Below are positions 1 to 5,794 of a DNA stretch of 32,406 nt, piece by piece (position 1 is the first letter of the stretch; every line of letters starts with the position of its first letter). The DNA is from a virus, in the IMG/VR virus record IMGVR_UViG_3300010391_000184, positions 1-32,406 of that record; one strand, 5' to 3'. Under the pieces are notes generated by a model. That model was not told where the DNA came from. It was given only the letters and a program-made list of their open reading frames with translations, and did no database searches. A program made the translations under genes and the position numbers.

Positions 1-291
1 CCAGGGGATCGCAGGGACGGGCCCGCAGACAGGCATTCCCAGGGGATCGCAGGGACGGGCCCGCAGACAGGCATTCCCAGGGGATCGCAGGGACGGGCCT
101 GCAGACAGGCATTCCCAGGGGATCGCAGGGACGGGCCTGCAGACAGGCATTCCCAGGGGCAGCCAGGGGCAGCCAGGGGCAGCCAGGGGCTTCCCAGGGG
201 CAGCCAGGGGCATTCCCAGGGGATCGCAGGGACGGGCCCGCAGAGAGGCATTCCCAGGGGCAGCCAGGGGCTTCCCAGGGGCAGCCAGGGA
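1..291. repeat. GC-rich tandem repeat array with 38-bp and 10-12-bp units
   Basis: Four head-to-tail copies of a 38-bp unit, each starting CCAGGGGATCGCAGGGACGG and ending GGCATTC, fill 1-152; a fifth copy lies at 216-253. Between and after them are shorter units that all begin CCAGGGG (CCAGGGGCAG, CCAGGGGCTTC, CCAGGGGCATTC). The copies differ at single positions (GGGCCCGC versus GGGCCTGC). No gene is seen here and the array continues to the window edge. It lies just beyond the terminator of the leftmost transcription unit. Its role is unknown; a recombination, packaging or replication site is possible but not shown. Confidence 0.93.
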
Positions 292-329
292 CAAAAGAAA
301 GGGACCGTAGCTAGCTAGCTACGGTCCCT
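292..329 (-). terminator. Strong rho-independent terminator
   Basis: Bases 300-329 form a perfect 30-bp palindrome (arms AGGGACCGTAGCTAG and CTAGCTACGGTCCCT). On the minus strand it is followed directly by TTTCTTTT (299-292). This is the classic stem plus U-rich tail and closes the minus-strand unit that contains the genes at 380-883 and 932-1156. Confidence 0.85.
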
Positions 330-334
330 GCAAT

Positions 335-373
335 CCCCTGTTTTCGTCTTCTCAGGGGCATCATCGGATGCCC
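335..373 (-). promoter_or_regulatory. Repeated hairpin/leader element, copy 3
   Basis: On the minus strand this reads GGGCATC-CGAT-GATGCCC (7-bp stem, 4-base loop), then CTGAGAAGACGAAAACAGGGG. It matches the elements at 893-930 and 1165-1203 nearly base for base. This copy lies after the stop of the gene at 380-883 and before the terminator, with no gene following it. It may be the relic of a lost gene of the same series. Confidence 0.75.
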
Positions 374-379
374 GAACGA

Positions 380-883
380 CTACAGCAGCCAGTCCCTTGC
401 TTCATCATCCGTCAAGGAAAGCAATTCCTTGAAATGCCCAACGGCAAGGCGAAGGGCCGCTTGCACGCGGTGTGGCTTAAATCCAGGGAATGCTTTCTCA
501 AAGACTTCCCACAATTCCCCTTGCAAATCCTCAAATAGAGACCCACGCTCGCCGACGGATAGGTCACACAAGAGCCCCCGATTTACCATTTTCGGGGGGT
601 CGGTCCCAGCCGTCGGAGCCGCCGCAACATGCGGTAAATCACACGACGCCGATGCCGTTGTTTCCGTCGTTTTCGTTGCATTCTCAGTTCCCTTTCGACA
701 ATCGCAATCCGGGTGAGCACAGCGAATTACGTCACCCCCCATCTTCCCGCTTTCCGGGTTTTCAAGGGCCGTCACACGGGCCGCTAACTGCTGTTCCCGA
801 ATGACACACGCCGACAAGCGATCGGAAACAAAATCGGCCAATCCTTCAACGTCCACCATTCTTTGCTCAATAGTCTTTGTCAT
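380..883 (-). CDS. Hypothetical protein, 167 aa
   Basis: I do not recognise this family. The protein begins with a helical region (about residues 1-40, MTKTIEQRMVDVEGLADFVS), has a small Cys/His cluster (CAHPDCDC, about residues 55-62) that could bind a metal, then a Thr/Ala/Pro-rich linker, and ends in a helical acidic domain (about residues 108-167). A GGAG site 7 bases before the ATG, inside the repeated hairpin element at 893-930, supports the start. It is the second gene of a two-gene unit read from the promoter at 1217-1245. Forward-strand reading frames over it lack comparable initiation signals and are taken as shadows. Confidence 0.65.
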   Translation of the reverse strand: MTKTIEQRMVDVEGLADFVSDRLSACVIREQQLAARVTALENPESGKMGGDVIRCAHPDCDCRKGTENATKTTETTASASCDLPHVAAAPTAGTDPPKMVNRGLLCDLSVGERGSLFEDLQGELWEVFEKAFPGFKPHRVQAALRLAVGHFKELLSLTDDEARDWLL

Positions 884-892
884 TTTCGTTCT

Positions 893-930
893 CCTTGTTT
901 TCGTCTTCTCAGGGGCATCACCGGATGCCC
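893..930 (-). promoter_or_regulatory. Repeated hairpin/leader element, copy 2, with ribosome site
   Basis: Minus strand: GGGCATC-CGGT-GATGCCC hairpin, then CTGAGAAGACGAAAACAAGG. The GGAG ribosome site of the gene at 380-883 sits at its 3' end. Compared with copy 3 the loop changes from CGAT to CGGT while the stem is intact. Its position between two genes suggests control of translation or an RNA-processing site. Confidence 0.75.
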
Positions 931-931
931 T

Positions 932-1156
932 TCAATTCCCGCTTTCGGGGAATACATCAGACAATGGCACAATGCTAGCAAGCCTAATTCCGGGGCGAAA
1001 ATCGCCATGCAAAGTAAACAAAAATTGCCGGCAATTTTCACAAAACACGCAACCGCCATCCCCCACCCGAACCAACCACCCGTAAACGTCGTCTCCGGGG
1101 TGACACCTAGGACAGCCAATTCCGGGTTCATTGTCCACTACGATTCTCATTCTCAT
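932..1156 (-). CDS. Small putative zinc-binding protein, 74 aa
   Basis: The protein has cysteines arranged CPRC (about residues 15-18) and CVFCENC (about 36-42), suggesting one bound zinc in a compact ribbon. No family is recognised. The ATG at 1156 is preceded by GGGAG with a 6-base spacer, located at the end of a hairpin element (1165-1203) that recurs before the next gene. An overlapping minus-strand frame at 880-1131 is longer but lacks a ribosome site and cysteine pattern, so this frame is preferred. It is the first gene downstream of the promoter at 1217-1245. Confidence 0.6.
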   Translation of the reverse strand: MRMRIVVDNEPGIGCPRCHPGDDVYGWLVRVGDGGCVFCENCRQFLFTLHGDFRPGIRLASIVPLSDVFPESGN

Positions 1157-1164
1157 TCTCTTCT

Positions 1165-1203
1165 CCCTGTTTTCGACTTCTCAGGGGCAACATCGGATGC
1201 CCC
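1165..1203 (-). promoter_or_regulatory. Repeated hairpin/leader element, copy 1, with ribosome site
   Basis: Minus strand: GGGGCATCCGATGTTGCCCC (imperfect stem), then TGAGAAGTCGAAAACAGGGAG, the last bases being the ribosome site of the gene at 932-1156. It lies in the 5' leader, a few bases beyond the -10 box at 1217-1222, so it would be at the very start of the transcript. Relative to copies 2 and 3 it differs at two or three positions. Confidence 0.75.
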
Positions 1204-1216
1204 TTTGTCTATCGGA

Positions 1217-1245
1217 AGTCTACCCCGAAAACTAGAGGCTGTCAA
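1217..1245 (-). promoter_or_regulatory. Sigma70-like promoter
   Basis: Minus strand: TTGACA (1245-1240), a 17-base spacer, and TAGACT (1222-1217). The bases upstream of the -35 box are A/T-rich (1246-1278), like an UP element. The 14 bases TTTTGCTTGACAGC are identical to those at the promoter near 30.2 kb. It should drive the genes at 932-1156 and 380-883. Confidence 0.75.
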
Positions 1246-1291
1246 GCAAAATCCCCTAGAAAAATAGGAATTTTTTGCAAACCGGGCGCCC

Positions 1292-1390
1292 CCAGGATGG
1301 GGCTTCCCAGGGGATCCCAGGGGCAGCCAGGGGCTTCCCAGGGGATCGCAGGGGCGGACGGGCCCGCAGACAGGCATTCCCAGGGGATCG
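1292..1390. repeat. CCAGGGG-type repeat array, second block
   Basis: Contains CCAGGGGATC, CCAGGGGCAG and CCAGGGGCTTC units and a slightly expanded copy of the 38-bp unit seen at 1-152 (extra GGCG before GACGGGCCCGCAGACAGGCATTC). It shares origin with the array at the left window edge. It lies upstream of the promoter at 1217-1245; no gene is visible in it. Confidence 0.88.
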
Positions 1391-1426
1391 GAATAAATGA
1401 TAAAGATACTTTACAACACCGAAAAG

Positions 1427-1529
1427 GACAGAGACAGTCGGGCCGTGTCGAGGACAGAGACAGTCGGGCCGTGTCGAGGACAGAGACAGTCGGGCCGTGT
1501 CGAGGACAGAGACAGTCGGGCCGTGTCGA
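1427..1529. repeat. 26-bp tandem repeat, four copies
   Basis: Four consecutive near-perfect copies of a 26-base unit (GACAGAGACAGTCGGGCCGT followed by GTCGAG); the last copy is truncated. The sequence is unrelated to the CCAGGGG arrays. It begins directly after the stop of the smallest membrane-peptide gene (1535). Short forward frames across it are artefacts of the repeat. Between 1391 and 1426 there is only A/T-rich DNA without a recognised feature. Confidence 0.93.
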
Positions 1530-1534
1530 TGTCC

Positions 1535-1621
1535 CTACAAACAGCCCAGAATAGCAACAAAAAACAATACCAACATCACAACCACAACCAGGAATAGAAA
1601 ATCAAGAATTGCAGATCGCAC
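1535..1621 (-). CDS. Very small hydrophobic peptide, 28 aa, one membrane segment
   Basis: A GTG-started frame encodes a peptide with a continuous hydrophobic stretch (FLFLVVVVMLVLFFVAIL, about residues 8-25), a single predicted transmembrane helix. A GAGGT ribosome-site match lies 8 bases before the GTG, inside the last codons of the preceding gene, and the gap to that gene is 4 bases. It would be the last gene of the long leftward operon. Function is unknown; small phage membrane peptides can be lysis or exclusion factors, but nothing here shows that. Confidence 0.4.
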   Translation of the reverse strand: MRSAILDFLFLVVVVMLVLFFVAILGCL

Positions 1622-1625
1622 AATA

Positions 1626-1817
1626 CTATACCTCGGCATCGACAAGCAACACACGCAAACCTACGCTAACACAAGACAAACAGCACATAGCCATAATCGT
1701 GTCCGGATCACGTACAAAAGACACCCCACAAGCAACACCTGAAACAAGCGTAGCGGCCGAAGTGAAAATCCAGAACCAACGAACAAACCAAGCAATCACA
1801 CCATCCGCGACGATCAT
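1626..1817 (-). CDS. Small membrane protein, 63 aa
   Basis: Two hydrophobic segments are visible (about residues 8-32 and 40-59), with a short charged loop (VRDPDT) between them, a holin-like layout but without a recognisable family. The ATG overlaps the stop of the zinc-ribbon gene at 1814-1987 as ATGA, and AAGGA lies just before it. The second segment contains three cysteines (CCLSC). It may form a pair with the 28-aa membrane peptide immediately downstream. Confidence 0.5.
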   Translation of the reverse strand: MIVADGVIAWFVRWFWIFTSAATLVSGVACGVSFVRDPDTIMAMCCLSCVSVGLRVLLVDAEV

Positions 1818-1987
1818 TCCTTCTCATCCTTCATCGGCATGAACCTCGATCTGGACATTCCCTTGCCACATATGCCACACCTAGCTACAGGATCCTTACC
1901 CAAATACCGCCAGAAGGCCGGCTTACGACCGCACAACGAACACGGTAACGGCTGGTGATCCAAACCTATCGCAGCTTTCAATTTCAT
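1814..1987 (-). CDS. Small zinc-ribbon protein, 57 aa
   Basis: The translation has two CxxC pairs, CSLC (about residues 16-19) and CGIC (about 38-41), typical of a treble-clef or zinc-ribbon fold, followed by a basic tail. The ATG at 1987 overlaps the stop of the gene at 1984-2877 as ATGA, and its own stop overlaps the ATG of the next gene the same way. This double coupling is good evidence that it is real despite its size. Function is unknown; such ribbons often bind nucleic acid or RNA polymerase. Confidence 0.7.
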   Translation of the reverse strand: MKLKAAIGLDHQPLPCSLCGRKPAFWRYLGKDPVARCGICGKGMSRSRFMPMKDEKE

Positions 1988-2877
1988 GACAATACAACCT
2001 GTGTAGGACTGGTCTGAGCAAGTACAGCATATGCACTAAGCAAACCTGGAATCCGAATCGTAGGACAATAAACTACCTGGCCTACTGTCTCGGGAAACCA
2101 CTTCCGCATCGTATCGATTTCCAATGCCTGGGCTTCGGCAACGGACAAGCGTGGCAAAGAACGTGGTTCTGGCTCGGCAAAGGTCCCCCACAAATCAAAC
2201 ATAGTATCATGCCATTCAAGAGGCCAGTGTTGAGGCACAAGCCACGGACTAGCAGTGGCTCTCTTGTAGTATGTCCCTTGATTCCAGTGCAACGTCCTCA
2301 ATCCACCCAGATACATAAAAGCCCACTTGTACGAATACTGCAAATCCCCACCCTTCGGCGTCACAACATGCAGCACATTACCAGCCAACCTTGACCCTAC
2401 ACTAACCTGATCGCGAATCTCCAAAAACAAATCCAGTGGTATCGACCTCTCGGTTCCGTCAACATTCTTCGCCACATCCTTTAACGGATTACTCCCACCG
2501 TAAGGCTCGAAGTCCATACCTCTCTTGCACCCAGCTGAAACAGCGGATCCACAAACAAAGTCAATCTCAGCTGCCACATAATCTGCATCGCGGAAACAAT
2601 TAAGGTAGGGTTTATTGTCTCCCCATGACAATGCAAAATTGTGCATTGACACCACACTCTTCCCGCGACGAAGACACGTTTCAACAGCAACATCCGCATT
2701 CAGCGATGCGACACCAAAAAACCGATCGTGCCGAGATGGTCTCGCGACAATCACAGTACCAAACTTGTCCACCCCCAACGACGTCTTCAATGCTTCTACT
2801 GCCCGACTTTCTGAAGCAACAGTTGACGGATTGGGATTACCTGAAAAGTACACGTACAATGCACGCGGCGTAAACAT
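1984..2877 (-). CDS. Hypothetical protein, 297 aa
   Basis: No family is recognised. The first half looks like an alpha/beta domain (YVYFSGNP near residue 8, then FGTVIVARPSRHDRFFG and GKSVVSMHNFALSWGDNKPY), the second half is rich in Trp and Tyr (about residues 180-235). No membrane segment or signal peptide is apparent. The start is firm: ATG is preceded by AGGAGGT. Only 18 bases separate it from the HAD phosphatase gene upstream, so they are probably co-transcribed. Confidence 0.75.
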   Translation of the reverse strand: MFTPRALYVYFSGNPNPSTVASESRAVEALKTSLGVDKFGTVIVARPSRHDRFFGVASLNADVAVETCLRRGKSVVSMHNFALSWGDNKPYLNCFRDADYVAAEIDFVCGSAVSAGCKRGMDFEPYGGSNPLKDVAKNVDGTERSIPLDLFLEIRDQVSVGSRLAGNVLHVVTPKGGDLQYSYKWAFMYLGGLRTLHWNQGTYYKRATASPWLVPQHWPLEWHDTMFDLWGTFAEPEPRSLPRLSVAEAQALEIDTMRKWFPETVGQVVYCPTIRIPGLLSAYAVLAQTSPTQVVLS

Positions 2878-2895
2878 ACATACCTCCTAACAAAA

Positions 2896-3441
2896 CTATA
2901 CAACTTCGCCAGTACAAAGCTGATCGGGCAATTCAGGCCAAGCATCAGCACGATCGTCCGGGAACTCCTCAACCTCTCCCGGCAGAACATCCTGGAAAAA
3001 CTCCACATCCTCCTGCAACGGGTGACAGACGTGTCGCTTCCCAAGAATGCGCTTCACATCATCAAACACCAAGTCCCACTTACGACCATTGCCAGCCACA
3101 ACCGCCCGATCATCAATGTACACATCGGCTAGGGGCTTCGCAATCCCAGTAAACACTTGGTGGTACGAGAACCCGGCACCGTCCAACCACTCCCGGACGT
3201 TCCCCTCGAGCGCGGCCACCACACTATCGGAAGCGGTAACACCAGCCAACTCAGGATTACATCTGCACGTATAAATGATCACTGTACCCATTTCGTACAG
3301 ATGTCGCACGAACGTGACGGCACCGACTACCGGAAGTCCGAAATGACGTATGCCCTTAAACGAATCAAAACTACACAACACACCATCCAGGTCAACCGCA
3401 ATCACAGGACGGTTCACGAGTAAACCATCATCTTCGCTCAT
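2896..3441 (-). CDS. HAD-family phosphatase, 181 aa
   Basis: HAD motif I is seen as VDLDGVLCSFD (about residues 16-26), a motif II-like YTCR (about 57-60), and the acidic motif III/IV region KPLADVYIDDRA (about 102-113). The size and motif spacing resemble small phage HAD proteins such as 5'-nucleotidases or the 3'-phosphatase part of polynucleotide kinase; the substrate cannot be decided. The last 50 residues form an acidic extension (EDVEFF, EEFPDDRADAWPE). The ATG overlaps the stop of the beta-helix gene as ATGA. Confidence 0.82.
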   Translation of the reverse strand: MSEDDGLLVNRPVIAVDLDGVLCSFDSFKGIRHFGLPVVGAVTFVRHLYEMGTVIIYTCRCNPELAGVTASDSVVAALEGNVREWLDGAGFSYHQVFTGIAKPLADVYIDDRAVVAGNGRKWDLVFDDVKRILGKRHVCHPLQEDVEFFQDVLPGEVEEFPDDRADAWPELPDQLCTGEVV

Positions 3442-4007
3442 CTTCGCTTCCTCACTTTTTCAACATTGCCTACCACACTATTATCGGTACAACCGACAAC
3501 ATCTTCCGACACATATGCATCACTTATCCTAATACGCGAATTGATATGCGAATTCCCGCACACAACTGCATATCCAGAAATCCTAGCTCTCCCTTCTACA
3601 AACGCACTATCCAAAATCCTCGCATGGCCAGTAATAATAGCATCACCACCAATGATAGCATGACCAGAAACCACAGCCCATTTACAAACGATGGCATTGC
3701 CACGTATCACAGCAAAATCCTTAATGACGACGCGTCCAGTAATCCTAGCATCACCAAAAACTCTTGCACTATCCGAAATCCTTGTGAATTTAATTACTTG
3801 TGCCGACCCACCCACAAAAGCCAAATCTGACACTACTGAAGCTCTTTCTATGTGCGCGGTAAGTTCAACCTGTGCAGTATCCTGTACCCAACCTCCACCA
3901 TTCCCGTGTCTATGCCAACCAACAGGCAAAACAGGTAGGAAGGAATGATACTTTCGAGCAAGAATCCAGGACTTCTCGTCAGGAAGAAATTTCAACAACT
4001 GTGCCAA
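3438..4007 (-). CDS. Left-handed beta-helix (hexapeptide-like repeat) protein, about 189 aa
   Basis: After an N-terminal segment with GWHRHGNGGGWVQ (about residues 30-42), the protein is a run of six-residue-like turns with aliphatic residues every second or third position (for example RISDSARVFGDARITGRVVI). This is the pattern of the parallel beta-helix found in hexapeptide transferases and YdcK-like proteins. Catalytic residues are not evident, so a structural or binding role is as likely. I place the start at the TTG at 4007, which has AGGAG 7 bases upstream; a TTG at 4022 is also in frame. The start overlaps the Rad50 C-half gene by 29 bases. Confidence 0.65.
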   Translation of the reverse strand: MAQLLKFLPDEKSWILARKYHSFLPVLPVGWHRHGNGGGWVQDTAQVELTAHIERASVVSDLAFVGGSAQVIKFTRISDSARVFGDARITGRVVIKDFAVIRGNAIVCKWAVVSGHAIIGGDAIITGHARILDSAFVEGRARISGYAVVCGNSHINSRIRISDAYVSEDVVGCTDNSVVGNVEKVRKRR

Positions 4008-4557
4008 TCCTGAACTCCTCAATATGAGTTACCAACACTATCTGAATATGCAATTCCTCTGCTAGCTTCACCAACAACTCTGCTAATCTCTCCCGGTACT
4101 CCTGTGACACGAACTTGAATGGCTCGTCAAGCACCAACACCTTAGCAACCTTCGAACCTGCTAGGACTAGAGCTGCCAATCTCAACGCGAAAGCTGATAC
4201 ATCCACCACGCCTCCTCCAGACGCACTCATCGGATCCACTTCATTGCCATTTCTTAGAAATGCCAACTCCACTTCGGTCCGCCCACGTTTCTCCACGAAC
4301 CTCATCACAAACTCATATGGCTCATCGAAAATGGCCTGCAAGCATCTGGACACCACTGCGGCAACACAACTGTACATCCTAGTCTGTACTAGCTTAGCCA
4401 CCGATTGTACAACCTGCTGTGCTGTAATGGAATCACGAACTCGATTCTTAATTCTGTTCAGGTTCTGCTTCTCCTCCACCAACGACTTACGAAGTCGCGA
4501 TAGCTCTGCCACAGCTGTGTTCGTGACAACACGATAATTCCTTAATGTACCCGACAT
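3979..4557 (-). CDS. Rad50/SbcC-like ATPase, C-terminal half, 192 aa
   Basis: The protein holds only the C-terminal half of an SMC/Rad50-type ATPase: a coiled-coil entry (about residues 15-60), the ABC signature SASGGGVVDVSAFALRLAAL (about 111-130), Walker B VLVLDEP (about 140-146) and the D-/H-loop region LVTHIEE (about 175-181). It has no Walker A. The matching N-terminal half is encoded separately at 5764-6783, on the other side of the Mre11-like gene. The two should pair to make one ATPase head working with Mre11 in double-strand-end processing, as T4 gp46/gp47 do. The ATG at 4557 is chosen; a GTG at 4566 just after the upstream stop is possible. Confidence 0.82.
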   Translation of the reverse strand: MSGTLRNYRVVTNTAVAELSRLRKSLVEEKQNLNRIKNRVRDSITAQQVVQSVAKLVQTRMYSCVAAVVSRCLQAIFDEPYEFVMRFVEKRGRTEVELAFLRNGNEVDPMSASGGGVVDVSAFALRLAALVLAGSKVAKVLVLDEPFKFVSQEYRERLAELLVKLAEELHIQIVLVTHIEEFRIGTVVEISS

Positions 4558-4565
4558 GGCTACCA

Positions 4566-4865
4566 CTAGCTCAGCTTATCCAACTCCCGCAACTTTTCAC
4601 CCCAACGTTCCTCAAAGTTCGCCAGTTGTGCTTTATAGTCGGATTCCAACTTCTCCAACTCTCCGCCCATTTCACGCAGCTTCTCCACACCCTCCCCCAG
4701 ACTAGCACAACCCCATTGCGTCTTGAGTTCCTCGGTCAACTTTTCTACCACACCAGCCGCCCGTTCCGCTTTCGCCCTGCAGGCATCCACTCGCTTCTTC
4801 AATGCCATCAACTGCTCGGTTCCGTCCGTACTAAATCGCGCCGTCCTGAATTCCTCCGCACTCAT
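4566..4865 (-). CDS. Small coiled-coil protein, 99 aa
   Basis: Residues about 15-95 are strongly helical with heptad spacing (LMALKKRVDACRAKAERAA, then LEKLESDYKAQLANFEERWG), interrupted by TQWGCASLGEG (about 49-59). No enzymatic motif is seen. It starts with ATGA overlap at the end of the Mre11-like gene, with GGAGG 7 bases before, and ends 8 bases before the Rad50 C-half. Its place suggests that it supplies part of the second coiled-coil arm, or a subunit, of the split Rad50 complex; this is inference. It has no CxxC to complete a zinc hook itself. Confidence 0.7.
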   Translation of the reverse strand: MSAEEFRTARFSTDGTEQLMALKKRVDACRAKAERAAGVVEKLTEELKTQWGCASLGEGVEKLREMGGELEKLESDYKAQLANFEERWGEKLRELDKLS

Positions 4866-5794
4866 GCAAACGCCTCCTGTACAATCTCCCCCACAGATTC
4901 CGGATGCTTACGCAACTCCTTACGCAGTGCCTCGCGGAAGTCCAGCGGGTCCGCCTCCAAGCTAGCTAGCTGTCCCATAAACGAATCAAAATCTGCACCA
5001 GGCTCGGCCTCAAACGACGACGGCACCTCCATCTTGTCCTTGTCCGTGTCCAAATAGTGCAACTTAACCTTACCTGAACTATACAACACACCAACTCGGG
5101 GACGATAATCTACCTCAGCTGCCGTCCTTCTGAAGAACGTCCCGCAGTTCAACAAACCATCAACAAGAAATCCCTTATGATTATCACCAAACACCGCGAA
5201 GCTGTACCCACTAAGGAGAGATTTGAAACGTCGAACATGTGATTCGTTCCCAACACCAGGATAACCATTCTCGCTCCTGCACCAAACAAACGCATGCACC
5301 ACAGCAAGTGAAAAGTCAGGTCCATCGTCCTGCAACTGTGGCACGAACTTTATAGGCTCATCCCAACCGAATCCAAATGCCTTCAACTTGCCAATACGAA
5401 GCCCGAGTGGAGAGAGTAACGTAACCTTTCCTGCACTTACTAATGTCCAGAATGCGCTTCGTTTGATCAGATCGAGCCGGTGGTAGGGTAGATCGTGTTG
5501 CCCAGGAACAGCAAACATACCAGGTAATCGTTCAATCGCAAAGTTTATCAGTGCAGGGGGACTATTCCATCTATCGAAAACGTCGCCCGCACAAATGATA
5601 GGCAAGGCAGGGCAAAAAGACTTCGCTAACATACCCAACTGATCCAACTGCCTACCCATTGCCTCAAACCAACCTGAGTAGTCAGACCCGGATGGCTGCT
5701 CGTTCTCCAACCTTCTGCATACGGGCGGGGACGACGACAAATGGATATCAGCACAAAGTATGGCTATCGGATCGCCTGACCGCAGAGAGGACAT
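4862..5794 (-). CDS. Mre11/SbcD-like nuclease (T4 gp47-like), 310 aa
   Basis: A calcineurin-like metallophosphoesterase with the expected metal-ligand motifs in order: ADIHLS (residues 15-20), GDVFDRW (70-76), GQHD (98-101, in place of GNHD), VVHAF (165-169) and GDNHKGF (203-209, in place of GHxH). This is the Mre11/SbcD/gp47 type that pairs with Rad50-like ATPases to process DNA ends. The C-terminal 70 residues are helical and probably bind the ATPase coiled coil. The gene starts 31 bases inside the end of the Rad50 N-half and is followed by the small coiled-coil gene and the Rad50 C-half. Confidence 0.88.
   Translation of the reverse strand: MSSLRSGDPIAILCADIHLSSSPPVCRRLENEQPSGSDYSGWFEAMGRQLDQLGMLAKSFCPALPIICAGDVFDRWNSPPALINFAIERLPGMFAVPGQHDLPYHRLDLIKRSAFWTLVSAGKVTLLSPLGLRIGKLKAFGFGWDEPIKFVPQLQDDGPDFSLAVVHAFVWCRSENGYPGVGNESHVRRFKSLLSGYSFAVFGDNHKGFLVDGLLNCGTFFRRTAAEVDYRPRVGVLYSSGKVKLHYLDTDKDKMEVPSSFEAEPGADFDSFMGQLASLEADPLDFREALRKELRKHPESVGEIVQEAFA

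Noticed and set aside
1-291. CRISPR array
   Set aside because: The repeated units are directly adjacent and contain no unique spacers, so this is a simple tandem array.
429-1267. Several forward-strand reading frames in the left 1.3 kb
   Set aside because: They run opposite to minus-strand genes with good ribosome sites, hairpin leaders and a promoter, and their translations are Ser/Pro-rich in the way of antisense shadows.
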